From contig NZ_REBQ01000101.1 in the NCBI RefSeq assembly GCF_007692655.1, positions 1 to 34,700 of the forward strand: a stretch of DNA of 34,700 bases. The letters run 5' to 3'. The notes beneath the pieces were generated by a model that ran no database searches, was not told the origin of the DNA, and was given only the letters and a program-made list of their open reading frames with translations. The stretch is from Halomonas sp. Lineage in GTDB: Bacteria; Pseudomonadota; Gammaproteobacteria; Pseudomonadales; Halomonadaceae. Position numbers and translations under genes: made by a program. Positions 1 to 7,944 of the stretch are shown here, piece by piece (position 1 is the first letter of the stretch; every line of letters starts with the position of its first letter).

Positions 1-55
1 CGACGTGCAAAACGTTTACCACAGTGGAGAGCTACCTGAATCCACCGAGGCCTAG
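1..55 (+). CDS. C-terminal end of YebC/PmpR-family DNA-binding regulator (partial)
   Basis: Reading from base 2, the window opens inside a coding frame that gives DVQNVYHSGELPESTEA and then TAG at 53-55. The pattern D-V-Q-x-V-Y-H-x-G-E near a C-terminus matches, from memory, the last residues of YebC-family proteins (E. coli YebC ends with a DVQEVYHNGE-like stretch and a short acidic tail). YebC/PmpR proteins are about 240-250 residues long and act as transcription or translation-associated factors. Only 17 residues are visible, so the call rests on this short match. The 5' part lies outside the window. No hairpin terminator is evident in the 142 bases that follow. Confidence 0.7.
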   Translation, partial: DVQNVYHSGELPESTEA

Positions 56-197
56 GCATCTCCAACTCTATCTCAAGCGTCATTGGCAATAGGGCTTATA
101 TAACGAACGAACTTATAGTTTAAAGTAGGGTCTCGGTAAACAGTAGCTAGCCGATTTAAAGGATTAACGTTTATTGCAGGCATCAAAGGAGAGAGTG

Positions 198-464
198 ATG
201 AGTGTCGTTCATGTAAGCCAAGAAGAGTTGCACGAAAAACTGTCCAAGTGCATTGCTGGGGAGCGGTTATTGATTGAGCATGAAGGGGATCGATTTAGCG
301 CCAGGATCCAGCATGTTGGCATGATGGGGGTAAAGGTTATTCCTGAAACGGTGATAAAAAACAGTCATAAGGAGCCTGGCGACGTTGAAGGCGTCACTGT
401 GCCTTATGAAGATATTCTAGAGCTTGAAGTGAAAGGCGTCGTTTATAGCAGGCTTATTGATTAA
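198..464 (+). CDS. hypothetical protein, 88 aa
   Basis: I do not recognise this protein. It is an 88-residue, soluble-looking, mildly acidic polypeptide with no signal peptide, membrane segment or cysteine pair; its only cysteine is in the segment SKCIAGER. The composition (alternating short charged and beta-branched runs such as ERLLIEHEGDRFSARI and ILELEVKGVVYSRLID) suggests a small beta-rich domain, which is inference only. An in-frame TTG at 174 would add eight residues. The ATG at 198 is preferred because AAAGGAGAG at 185-193 sits 4-8 bases upstream as a strong ribosome binding site. It lies alone between the yebC-like tail and a convergent NUDIX gene. Confidence 0.7.
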   Translation: MSVVHVSQEELHEKLSKCIAGERLLIEHEGDRFSARIQHVGMMGVKVIPETVIKNSHKEPGDVEGVTVPYEDILELEVKGVVYSRLID

Positions 465-503
465 GCAGCTCTCCCTAGCCCTTCCCTTCAGTTTTCCCTT
501 ACC

Positions 504-1055
504 TTATGCAGGCACTTGCGGGCTCTCTGCTAGTGCCCTGGCAACCCGCTCTAGCACCAGCGTTTCCCGATGAATGGAAATACCCATTTTGGCAGGACGC
601 TGCTGTATCACATGTCGGTTGTGAGCCAATGCATCCTCAAGGCTTACCCAAGCGGCAGACATACCGTTAGCCACTTCGTAATCTTCAAAGCGTGTCTCCC
701 CTAACATCTGGCCCACCTCGCAGCTAAACCAGTGCGAAGTTTGATGCATCACGTCCCAGCCAGCTTTAAACGTAGGTGCGTACTCAGTGACGTAGCCAAA
801 GTGTGAGAGGATCTCGATCTGGTTAGCGCCTGTCTCTTCGTGAAGTTCACGGTGCAGACCATCCTCTGGGCTTTCGCCTGGATCGATACCGCCACCGGGA
901 AAGCTAAAATCATCGTAACGCTCTGTGTAAAGCAACAAAATTTTATCGCCACGAGTGACAATGGCTCTGGCCGCCTCACGTTTCAATATTCGTAAACGCT
1001 CAATGTCGAGCGGCTGGGCTAATGATTCATGCACCAAGTGAGCTAACCGTTGCAT
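504..1055 (-). CDS. NUDIX hydrolase
   Basis: A 183-residue NUDIX-fold pyrophosphohydrolase that probably cleaves a nucleoside diphosphate linked to another moiety; the substrate cannot be told from sequence. The Nudix box is intact at about residues 54-76: GGIDPGES, then RELHEETGA, which fits G-x5-E-x7-R-E-U-x-E-E-x-G-U and supplies the metal-binding glutamates. A roughly 28-residue N-terminal helix-like extension precedes the first beta strand (ARAIVTRGDKILLLYTER). The ATG at 1055 follows AAGGTACCT, an acceptable ribosome binding site. The gene converges with the 88-aa gene and lies downstream of the oxidoreductase at 1156, separated from it by a strong terminator, so it is probably transcribed separately. 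Confidence 0.9.
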   Translation of the reverse strand: MQRLAHLVHESLAQPLDIERLRILKREAARAIVTRGDKILLLYTERYDDFSFPGGGIDPGESPEDGLHRELHEETGANQIEILSHFGYVTEYAPTFKAGWDVMHQTSHWFSCEVGQMLGETRFEDYEVANGMSAAWVSLEDALAHNRHVIQQRPAKMGISIHRETLVLERVARALAESPQVPA

Positions 1056-1093
1056 AGGTACCTTGTGTAATTTACGTAGAAATAACAGCCAAC

Positions 1094-1126
1094 GAAAAAG
1101 CGGCCATTCTACGCGAATGGCCGCTT
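1094..1126 (-). terminator. Rho-independent terminator of the MDR oxidoreductase gene
   Basis: A perfect 12-bp stem (AAGCGGCCATTC at 1098-1109 paired with GAATGGCCGCTT at 1115-1126) with a 5-base loop. Read leftward it ends in a run of five T, 30 bases after the stop of the gene at 1156. This is a classic intrinsic terminator for leftward transcription. Confidence 0.85.
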
Positions 1127-1155
1127 ATCGTCAGGTTACTGTTCGCTTGAATCGC

Positions 1156-2163
1156 TTACATCGTTAAGCAAATTTTGCCAAAGTGCTTACCGGACTCCTG
1201 ATGGCGGAAAGCGTCCGCGATCTCCGCAAGCGGAAATTCACGGTCAACGACCGGATGCATATCCAGGGTTTCAAGGGCGCGAATCATCTCCATTTGCTGA
1301 CGACGACTGCCCACAATCAAGCCCTTCAAGTTCGCCTGCTTGGCCATTAACTTGGCCGTAGGCAACTCACCTTCACGGCCGGTAAGTATGCCAATGAGCG
1401 CGATATGCCCACCGATTTTGATCGCATCAAACGATTGCGGCAGCGTACCAGGGCCACCCACTTCGACAATATGATCGACGCCTTCGCCGTTAGTAAGTTC
1501 TTTTACGCGCTTGCCCCAATCAGGCGTCTCTTTATAGTTGATGGTGTGCTCGGCACCCATCTCACGCAGTCGCGCCAGCTTCTCATTAGAAGAAGAGGTC
1601 GCAATGACCCGGGCGCCCATCATCCGAGCAAACTGCAGCGCAAAAATCGATACGCCGCCAGTGCCGAGTACCAGCACGCTGTCACCGGCTTTAATACCCC
1701 CATCGACAACCAGCGCGCGCCAGGCCGTTAAGCCCGCAGTGGTTAAGGTTGCCGATTCAGCGTGGCTGTAGCCCTTGGGCTGGTGCGTAAACCACTCAAA
1801 CGGGCGGACCACCTGTTCGCGGGCGTAGCCATCCACGCCGTCGCCAGGGGTGGTACGGAAATCACCCACACGGGCCGGGCCTTCCAGCCAATGCGGAAAG
1901 AAGGTTGAGACCACGTGGTCGCCCACCGCGAACTCACTTACCCCCTCGCCAACCGCTTCAACCACCCCGGCGCCATCAGACATGGGAATGCGGTTTTCTT
2001 CTGTAGGAATCATGCCAGCGACCACGGCGTAGTCGTGGAAGTTCAAGGAACTCGCATGAAGGCGTACTTTAATTTCGCCAGGGCCTGGCTCGCCTGGGGC
2101 CGCTAGTTCAACGACCTCTAGCTTGTCTAAACCACCGGGATTTCGAAGCTGAATGGCTTGCAT
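1156..2163 (-). CDS. NAD(P)-dependent zinc-free MDR alcohol dehydrogenase/quinone oxidoreductase family protein
   Basis: A 335-residue medium-chain dehydrogenase/reductase. The N-terminal GroES-like domain includes the segment SSLNFHDYAVVAGMIP. The Rossmann fold carries the dinucleotide motif GTGGVSIFALQFA at about residues 167-179, followed by a basic/serine-rich loop (ATSSSNEKLARLR) that tends to favour NADP(H). The only cysteine in the protein is near the C-terminus (GKICLTM), so neither the catalytic nor the structural zinc site of classical alcohol dehydrogenases can form; this places it with zinc-independent quinone-reductase-like MDRs. Substrate unknown. A GTG at 2166 is in frame, but the ATG at 2163 is better placed after AGGAGGTAGTG. 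Monocistronic by position, with its own terminator. Confidence 0.88.
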   Translation of the reverse strand: MQAIQLRNPGGLDKLEVVELAAPGEPGPGEIKVRLHASSLNFHDYAVVAGMIPTEENRIPMSDGAGVVEAVGEGVSEFAVGDHVVSTFFPHWLEGPARVGDFRTTPGDGVDGYAREQVVRPFEWFTHQPKGYSHAESATLTTAGLTAWRALVVDGGIKAGDSVLVLGTGGVSIFALQFARMMGARVIATSSSNEKLARLREMGAEHTINYKETPDWGKRVKELTNGEGVDHIVEVGGPGTLPQSFDAIKIGGHIALIGILTGREGELPTAKLMAKQANLKGLIVGSRRQQMEMIRALETLDMHPVVDREFPLAEIADAFRHQESGKHFGKICLTM

Positions 2164-2211
2164 CACTACCTCCTATTGAACGCATGTCGTTAAAAGCGAC
2201 TGGTCTATTTA

Positions 2212-4107
2212 TTATGAGATGAGGGCATTATCTTCGAGATCAAGGTCGAGACCTAAAAAACCACCGGACTGACGCTGCCACAGGCTGGCATAGATTCCCC
2301 CTTTCGCCAGTAACTCCTGGTGAGAGCCGGTTTCAACGATGCGTCCCTCATCCACCACGATCAGTCGGTCAAGCATAGCAATGGTGGAGAGTCGATGGGC
2401 AATGGCAATCACTGTTTTACCCTCCATGAGCGTATCGAGCTGCTCTTGAATGGCGGCTTCCACTTCTGAGTCCAGCGCAGAGGTGGCTTCATCCAGCACA
2501 AGAATAGGCGCATTTTTAAGCAGCACCCGGGCAATGGCGATCCGCTGCCGTTGGCCGCCGGAAAGCTTAACGCCCCGCTCGCCAACGTGGGCATCCAAAC
2601 CACGCCGCCCTTTCGGATCCACTAATTCATCAATAAAAGTGTCGGCATGGGCGCGGCGTACAGCGTTCCAAACATCCTCATCCGTAGCATGTGGGCTACC
2701 GTAGCGGATATTGTCGCGTAGCGAGCGGTGAAGCAGTGAGGTATCTTGAGTCACCATACCAATTTGGTGGCGCAAAGAGGTCTGGGTCACCTCGGCAATA
2801 TTCTGCCCATCAATCAGAATGCGCCCACCCTGCACGTCATAAAAGCGTAGTAGCAGGTTGGCGAGCGTCGATTTTCCTGCGCCAGAACGCCCTATCAAAC
2901 CAATTTTTTCACCCGGCGCAATGGTCAGATTTAAGCCATCAAACACAGTTTTGTTTTCACCTTTAGCCTGAGCATAACCAAAGCGCATGGCGTCAAAACG
3001 GATTTCCCCCCGAGGCACGCTCAAAGGCTGTGCATCGGGCGCATCTCGCACGGTAGGCTGCTGTGCAATGGTGTTCATGCCATCTTGTACCGTGCCGATA
3101 TTCTCAAACAGCCCCGCCACTTCCCATAAAATCCAGTCAGACATAAAGCGAATCCGCATCACTAGCGCAATGGCGATTGCCAAAATACCCAGCGAAATTG
3201 CCTCCGTGTACCAAGCGCTAATGGCCATCGCCGCCGTGCCTACCAATAGCCCAGTGTTCAGCAGCGTTAGGCCAACGCTCATAATCGTCACCAAGCGCAT
3301 CTGGCGGTGTACGGTGACCATAAAGCCTTCCATGGCGTCTTTGGCGTAGCGCTGCTCGCGCTCGGTGTCAGCAAACAATTTAATAGTTTGAATATTGCTG
3401 TAGCTATCCACTACGCGACCGGTCATCTGGGCGCGCGCATCCGCCTGGGCCATGGACACATCACGCAGGCGTGGCACGAAGTAGCGCATTATCGCTAGGT
3501 AACCCACCAACCACAGCCCAAGCGGAATCAGCAGTAACAAATCTGCCCGGCCCAGCAAATAGGCAGCGCCGGTGAAATAGACGATAGCGTACACCAGTAG
3601 GTCCATCACTTTGGTGACGGTTTCACGGATGGCTAGCGCCGTTTGCATGACTTTCTGCGATACCCGCCCGGCAAACTCATCCTGATAAAACGCCAGGCTC
3701 TGGCTCAGCATATGGCGATGGGAGAGCCAGCGACCGATCATCGGGTAGTTACCAAAAATACTCTGGTGAGTCACCAGTGATTGCGCCAACACCAATAGCG
3801 GCAGCCCCACCAGCATCAATAGCCCCAGGCCAGCTAGCCAAAGCCCGTTTTCGGACCAAAAGCCTGCCCGCTCAACATTGCTCAACCAATCAACGAGCTG
3901 ACCCATGTAACTGAAGAAAACCACCTCCGCAGCTGACACAAGCGCCGTAAATAGCGTCATCAGCAGTAGCAGCGGCAGCATGGGACGCGAGAAGTGGACA
4001 ATAAAAGGTATTAACCCCTGAGGCGGCGTTTCCACTTCGCCTTCGGGGTAGGGGTTAACCCGCGTTTCGAAGTAACGAAATAGTGGCTGTAAAACACGCG
4101 ATAGCAT
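2212..4107 (-). CDS. ABC transporter, fused permease and ATPase (MsbA/type IV exporter-like)
   Basis: A 631-residue half-transporter of the bacterial ABC exporter family, expected to act as a homodimer in the inner membrane. The first 350 or so residues hold six hydrophobic segments (for example PLLLLMTLFTALVSAAEVV). The ATPase domain follows: Walker A GRSGAGKST at about residue 404, the Q-loop in MVTQDTSLLH, signature LSGGQRQR at about 513, Walker B ILVLDEATSALD at about 530 and the H-loop IAHRLST. All catalytic motifs are intact. The cargo cannot be inferred; lipids, peptides or drugs are all possible. The ATG at 4107 follows AAGGAAGCCTC. The next gene upstream on the same strand is 75 bases away, so cotranscription is possible but not shown. 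Confidence 0.9.
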   Translation of the reverse strand: MLSRVLQPLFRYFETRVNPYPEGEVETPPQGLIPFIVHFSRPMLPLLLLMTLFTALVSAAEVVFFSYMGQLVDWLSNVERAGFWSENGLWLAGLGLLMLVGLPLLVLAQSLVTHQSIFGNYPMIGRWLSHRHMLSQSLAFYQDEFAGRVSQKVMQTALAIRETVTKVMDLLVYAIVYFTGAAYLLGRADLLLLIPLGLWLVGYLAIMRYFVPRLRDVSMAQADARAQMTGRVVDSYSNIQTIKLFADTEREQRYAKDAMEGFMVTVHRQMRLVTIMSVGLTLLNTGLLVGTAAMAISAWYTEAISLGILAIAIALVMRIRFMSDWILWEVAGLFENIGTVQDGMNTIAQQPTVRDAPDAQPLSVPRGEIRFDAMRFGYAQAKGENKTVFDGLNLTIAPGEKIGLIGRSGAGKSTLANLLLRFYDVQGGRILIDGQNIAEVTQTSLRHQIGMVTQDTSLLHRSLRDNIRYGSPHATDEDVWNAVRRAHADTFIDELVDPKGRRGLDAHVGERGVKLSGGQRQRIAIARVLLKNAPILVLDEATSALDSEVEAAIQEQLDTLMEGKTVIAIAHRLSTIAMLDRLIVVDEGRIVETGSHQELLAKGGIYASLWQRQSGGFLGLDLDLEDNALIS

Positions 4108-4182
4108 GAGGCTTCCTTCAGAACTGGCGTTGGTATTGACGGTCTTTGAATAGTTTTATAATGAGCTTGAATGGTTTGAATC

Positions 4183-5229
4183 TTAAGCGCTAGAGCGACG
4201 CAGTAGCCAGCGGGCCCAGAATGGCGCAATGATCATAAGCGTAACCATGCGCAGCAGGTGGTGGAAAGCGACGAATACCGGGTCGATGTTTAGTGCTACT
4301 GCAAGGATTGCCATCTCGCCGATGCCGCCGGGTGCCAGTGCAAGCAGCGCCACATCCCGTCCCACCCCCAACAGCTGATGTATCAGCTCAGCAAACAGTG
4401 CCAGCACCAGCAGAGCTAATAGCGTAGCAACGCCCGACTGCCATAAGTAGCGGCCCAAAAGCTGGCGCGTCATGCCCTGAAAGCGCGAACCAATGGCGCT
4501 CCCCAACACCCAGAGCATTACGTTCATGCCCCATTCAGGCAGAGTAAGGCTGGCAATATCAAAACCGGACAGTAGAGCAGCGGCTAACAGAGGCGCCAGC
4601 AGCGCGGGGCTAGGGATACGCAGCCAGCGGCCTACCGGCAACAGCAGCGGGATCATCAATAGCATCCAGCCATGTTCAAGCCCGTTTTGCACAGGGCCAA
4701 CACCCTCGCCGCCGCCCTCATAGAGCCAAAAAAGCGGCGGAAGGAAAAGAATCACCAGGATAATTCGCAGCGATTGCGCCACCGCAATGCGCTGGGGGTC
4801 GCCGCCGCACTTTTCACCCAGCAGGATCATTGCGGTCATTGCACCCGGGGCAGCCCCGAACCAGGCGCTAACCGGGTCAAACCCACAGCGTCGGTACCAG
4901 GCAGCCGCCACGGTAGTAGAGGCCGCCACCCCGAGTAGCAGAAGTGCTGCAGAAACAGGCCAATCGACGACACGCTGTGCTAGCTGGGGGGTAACCTGAC
5001 TGCCCAACACCAGGCCCATCAAGGCTAAGAAAACATTCCGTATCGGTTCAGGGACGCCAACGTTAATGCCCTTCGCTGAGACCAGCAGGTTGGCAATTAG
5101 CGGGCCAAGCATCCAGGCAAGAGGCAGACCGGTCAATTGAAACAGTGTGCCGCCCACTGCACCAATGGCTAGCGATGCTGCCAGCGCTTTTGCGCTCCCT
5201 GACATCCGTCCCTGTGTAATGCCCCTCAC
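4183..5229 (-). CDS. AbrB family membrane protein (putative transporter/'ammonia monooxygenase'-type)
   Basis: A very hydrophobic protein of about 348 residues with roughly ten membrane segments and an internal repeat: GLPLAWMLGPLIANLL near the N-terminus resembles the later LRIPSPALLAPLLAAALL region. This matches the AbrB/PF05145 membrane family (E. coli AbrB, often mislabelled ammonia monooxygenase). The biochemical role is not settled, and the name does not imply the DNA-binding AbrB fold. An in-frame TTG lies at 5250, but GAGGAGCGAGT immediately precedes the GTG at 5229, making that the best start; an ATG at 5205 is another option. The C-terminus is basic (RWLLRRSSA). A 14-bp tandem repeat lies about 130 bases upstream. 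Confidence 0.82.
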   Translation of the reverse strand: MRGITQGRMSGSAKALAASLAIGAVGGTLFQLTGLPLAWMLGPLIANLLVSAKGINVGVPEPIRNVFLALMGLVLGSQVTPQLAQRVVDWPVSAALLLLGVAASTTVAAAWYRRCGFDPVSAWFGAAPGAMTAMILLGEKCGGDPQRIAVAQSLRIILVILFLPPLFWLYEGGGEGVGPVQNGLEHGWMLLMIPLLLPVGRWLRIPSPALLAPLLAAALLSGFDIASLTLPEWGMNVMLWVLGSAIGSRFQGMTRQLLGRYLWQSGVATLLALLVLALFAELIHQLLGVGRDVALLALAPGGIGEMAILAVALNIDPVFVAFHHLLRMVTLMIIAPFWARWLLRRSSA

Positions 5230-5358
5230 ACTCGCTCCTCGACTTAGCAATCGCTTTCAATGGCAGGCTTCTCACTCACTGGTCACCCAATATCGGGCTG
5301 CCAGAAGCCGTTATCTTGCTAAGGATATCGATTTACGCCGTCGATGACTATCGACCGG

Positions 5359-5436
5359 GGCTATCTAACAGGGCTTATCTAACAGAGCTTATCTAACAGA
5401 GCTTATCTAACAGAGCTCATCTATCAGGGCTTATCG
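5359..5436. repeat. 14-bp intergenic tandem repeat, about 5.5 copies
   Basis: The unit GCTTATCTAACAGA recurs at 5373, 5387 and 5401, with diverged copies at 5415 (GCTCATCTATCAGG) and 5429 (GCTTATCGAC) and a 13-base copy (one T missing) from 5360. The array fills most of the gap between the RIO-kinase stop at 5448 and the AbrB-type gene start at 5229. It is non-coding and has no dyad symmetry long enough to act as a terminator. Confidence 0.9.
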
Positions 5437-5447
5437 ACTGAACCGTG

Positions 5448-6326
5448 TCAGTATGGCTGAGGAATTTCGCCATCGTCATCGTCGTCATCGCGCATGCGCG
5501 CTTGACGGTCGGCTTCTTCCTCTTTGGCATCGTCGATTATTTCCATTAACTCATCGACGTTAGCGATATGAGTGTCGGCATCGAAGTGACCAGTGAGCTT
5601 GCTGTCGGGATGTAGCTCGCCTGTTTCATACAGCGCCCACATCTCTTTGCCATACTCAGTAGCGAGAAGCGCGGGTGCGAACTGGCCGAAGTAGTTGCGC
5701 ATGTTATCCACATCGCGATAAAGCATCGCCGCCGCGCTGTTATTACCTGCCGCATCGACCGCCTGAGGCAAATCAATAATCACCGGCCCGGAGGCATCCA
5801 CTAACACGTTAAATTCTGACAAGTCGCCGTGAATCAACCCCGCACATAGCATACGAACCACGTCTTGAATGACTTTGGCGTAATAGGTTTCGGCTTGTTC
5901 TGGGGTGAGTGTTACTTCGTCCAGGCGCGGCGCTACGTTACCCTCGGCATCACTGATCATCTCCATCAGCAATACACCATCCACAAAGCCGTGGGGCTCG
6001 GGCACCCGAACGCCTACCGAGGCCAGACGATAGAGGGCATCGACTTCGGCATTGAGCCAGGCCTGCTCCTGCTCTTTTTGGCCATAGCGTGTCTTCTTCG
6101 CCATGGCGCGTGAGCGACGACTGTTACGCTCCTTCCGCCCCTCCTGATATTGAACGGCCTGCTTAAAGCTACGCTGTTTGGCCTCCTTAAACACCTTGGC
6201 ACAGCGCACCTCTTCACCACAGCGCACCACATAAACCTGCGCTTCCTTACCACTCATTAACTGCACCAACACCTCGTCGATCATTCCATCATCGACCAGT
6301 GGCTGTAATCGCTTGGGGATTTTCAT
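5448..6326 (-). CDS. RIO1-family serine protein kinase
   Basis: A 292-residue RIO kinase of the bacterial type found in pseudomonads. Instead of a glycine-rich loop it has SGKEAQVYVV at residues 25-34; the ATP-binding lysine is in CAKVFKE (Lys44). The catalytic loop HGDLSEFN lies at about 164-171 and the metal-binding motif IIDLPQ at about 180-185, where eukaryotic RIO1 has IDFPQ. The middle is rich in Arg/Lys (GRKERNSRRSRAMAKK) and the C-terminus is highly acidic (six consecutive Asp near the end). RIO1 acts in 40S ribosome maturation in eukaryotes and archaea; the bacterial role is poorly known. The nearest GAGGAG is about 15 bases before the ATG, unusually far, so translation may be weak. 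DbpA lies just upstream on the same strand. Confidence 0.9.
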   Translation of the reverse strand: MKIPKRLQPLVDDGMIDEVLVQLMSGKEAQVYVVRCGEEVRCAKVFKEAKQRSFKQAVQYQEGRKERNSRRSRAMAKKTRYGQKEQEQAWLNAEVDALYRLASVGVRVPEPHGFVDGVLLMEMISDAEGNVAPRLDEVTLTPEQAETYYAKVIQDVVRMLCAGLIHGDLSEFNVLVDASGPVIIDLPQAVDAAGNNSAAAMLYRDVDNMRNYFGQFAPALLATEYGKEMWALYETGELHPDSKLTGHFDADTHIANVDELMEIIDDAKEEEADRQARMRDDDDDDGEIPQPY

Positions 6327-6409
6327 GGTTAGCTGCGTCGGCTCCTCTTTACTCTCTTCATCGTTGCTGTCTTTATCATTGCTATTTTAGCTCAATGATC
6401 AGTCGCTTA

Positions 6410-7807
6410 TTAATAACGAATACGGCGAACGCGGAAAGCCCGCCCTTTTAATTTATCGCGTTCGAGTTTGGCCTGGGCTTGTTGAATCACGCTCCGTTCA
6501 ACGGCCACATAGGCACTGCGCGCCAATACTTTGATTTTACCTACTTGCTCCCCGCGCAGTCCGCCTTCACCCGTTAGCGCGCCAAGAATATCGCCTGGGC
6601 GCAGCTTATCCTTCTTGCCACCGGCCAACTGCAGCGTCGCCATGAGCGGTTCGAACGGAACTGAATGCTGGGGCTTAGGTAAGGGTTCCGTTTTAACTGC
6701 CTGTTCCAGTAACCCTTCCAACCGTTCCAACCGATAACTCTCTTTAGGCGTCACCAGCGTACAGGCGATACCACTGGCACCGGCACGCCCCGTGCGCCCT
6801 ACCCGGTGGACATGAACATCCAGCTCACGGGCAATTTGGTAGTTAAACACCGCATCCAGCTGGGCAATGTCCAAGCCACGGGCAGCAACATCCGTGGCCA
6901 CCAGGATAGAGGCGCTTTGGTTAGCAAATAGAATCAGGATACGATCGCGATCTTTTTGCTCTAAATCACCGTTCAGCGCGACGGCGCTAAACCCTGCCTC
7001 GGTCAGCTGTTCAGCTACCGCTTGCGTCTCGCGCTTGGTATTGCAGAACACTACGCTGGTAGCCGGTCGATGTACCAGCAGCAGTTGGCACAGAGCATCA
7101 AAACGCGCTTCTTCATTAGCGACACTATAAAAGTGCTGGCGTATGGTACGGGCGTCGTGTAGCTCAGCTATTTTCACGATCACCGGATCACACATTACGC
7201 CGCGATTCATTTCAGCCAGGCCACCTGAGGAGCTCTCATCTGGGAAAGTGGCACTGAACAGCAGCGTCTGGCGAGTCGTGGGAGTTTCGGCGATGATCGC
7301 ATCCAGCGTCGCCTGAAAGCCCATGTCCAGCATGCGGTCAGCTTCATCCAAGACCAGCATCGCAAGCGCCTCTAAGCTAAGCGAGCCCTTGCGTAGATGT
7401 TCGTCAATCCGCCCCGGTGTGCCTACGACAATGTGCGCACCATGCTCTAAAGAGCCGAGCTGGGGGCCAAACGGCGCTCCGCCGCATAGCGTCAGTATTT
7501 TCACATTGGCCATGCCACGGGCTAACCGGCGCAGCTCTTCCGCTACTTGGTCCGCTAACTCTCTCGTGGGGCATAGCACCAGCCCTTGCACCGCGAAGCT
7601 TTCTATCTTCAGTTTAGCCAGCAATGCCAGCCCAAACGCTGCCGTTTTGCCCGAACCGGTTTTCGCCTGGGCCAGCACATCGCGCCCTGACAGCATCGGC
7701 GGCAGGCTTTGCGCCTGTACCGGCGACATCTCATGATAGCCAAGGGACGCAAGGTTGCTCAATAAAGCTTTCGGCAACGCCAACGAAGAGAAAGAGGAGT
7801 CAGACAC
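6410..7807 (-). CDS. dbpA: ATP-dependent RNA helicase DbpA (DEAD box)
   Basis: A 465-residue DEAD-box helicase expected to remodel 23S rRNA during 50S subunit assembly. All core motifs are present in order: Q-motif (MSPVQAQSLP), Walker A AQAKTGSGKT, PTRELA, TPGRI, DEAD in LDEADRML, SAT in FSATF, and motif VI HRVGRTGRAG. The C-terminal part (GGKKDKLRPGDILGALTGEGGL, then KIKVLARSAYVAVER) matches the DbpA-specific RNA-binding domain that recognises hairpin 92 of 23S rRNA. In-frame ATGs lie at 7858 and 7843. The GTG at 7807 is preferred because AAGGT sits 6 bases before it and because the resulting N-terminus lines up with E. coli DbpA. It precedes the RIO kinase by 83 bases. Confidence 0.92.
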   Translation of the reverse strand: MSDSSFSSLALPKALLSNLASLGYHEMSPVQAQSLPPMLSGRDVLAQAKTGSGKTAAFGLALLAKLKIESFAVQGLVLCPTRELADQVAEELRRLARGMANVKILTLCGGAPFGPQLGSLEHGAHIVVGTPGRIDEHLRKGSLSLEALAMLVLDEADRMLDMGFQATLDAIIAETPTTRQTLLFSATFPDESSSGGLAEMNRGVMCDPVIVKIAELHDARTIRQHFYSVANEEARFDALCQLLLVHRPATSVVFCNTKRETQAVAEQLTEAGFSAVALNGDLEQKDRDRILILFANQSASILVATDVAARGLDIAQLDAVFNYQIARELDVHVHRVGRTGRAGASGIACTLVTPKESYRLERLEGLLEQAVKTEPLPKPQHSVPFEPLMATLQLAGGKKDKLRPGDILGALTGEGGLRGEQVGKIKVLARSAYVAVERSVIQQAQAKLERDKLKGRAFRVRRIRY

Positions 7808-7944
7808 GATATTACCTTGCTTGGGCCAGGGGTGGGCGGCCATCGAAAAAACAAGCATGCACTACCTCAAGGGTAAGCGACACACACAAATATTACGGCA
7901 CCATACCAGAAACTACCTCGGCCTGCGCCGCCATCACATCGACA

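Noticed and set aside
174..197. TTG start at 174 for the 88-aa gene
   Set aside because: The Shine-Dalgarno AAAGGAGAG falls inside this extension and is correctly spaced for ATG 198.
1405..1731. rightward open frame inside the MDR oxidoreductase gene
   Set aside because: It is an antisense shadow of a well-supported conserved gene, with no ribosome binding site or recognisable protein. The same holds for the other long antisense frames over dbpA, mmsA, the antiporter genes and sbcC.
5230..5250. TTG start at 5250 for the AbrB-type protein
   Set aside because: GAGGAG lies inside the extension and is ideally spaced for the GTG at 5229.
5359..5436. CRISPR array
   Set aside because: Units are contiguous 14-mers with no unique spacers and there are no cas genes.
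7808..7858. longer DbpA N-terminus from ATG 7858
   Set aside because: The extra 17 residues are absent from known DbpA, and AAGGT lies right before GTG 7807.
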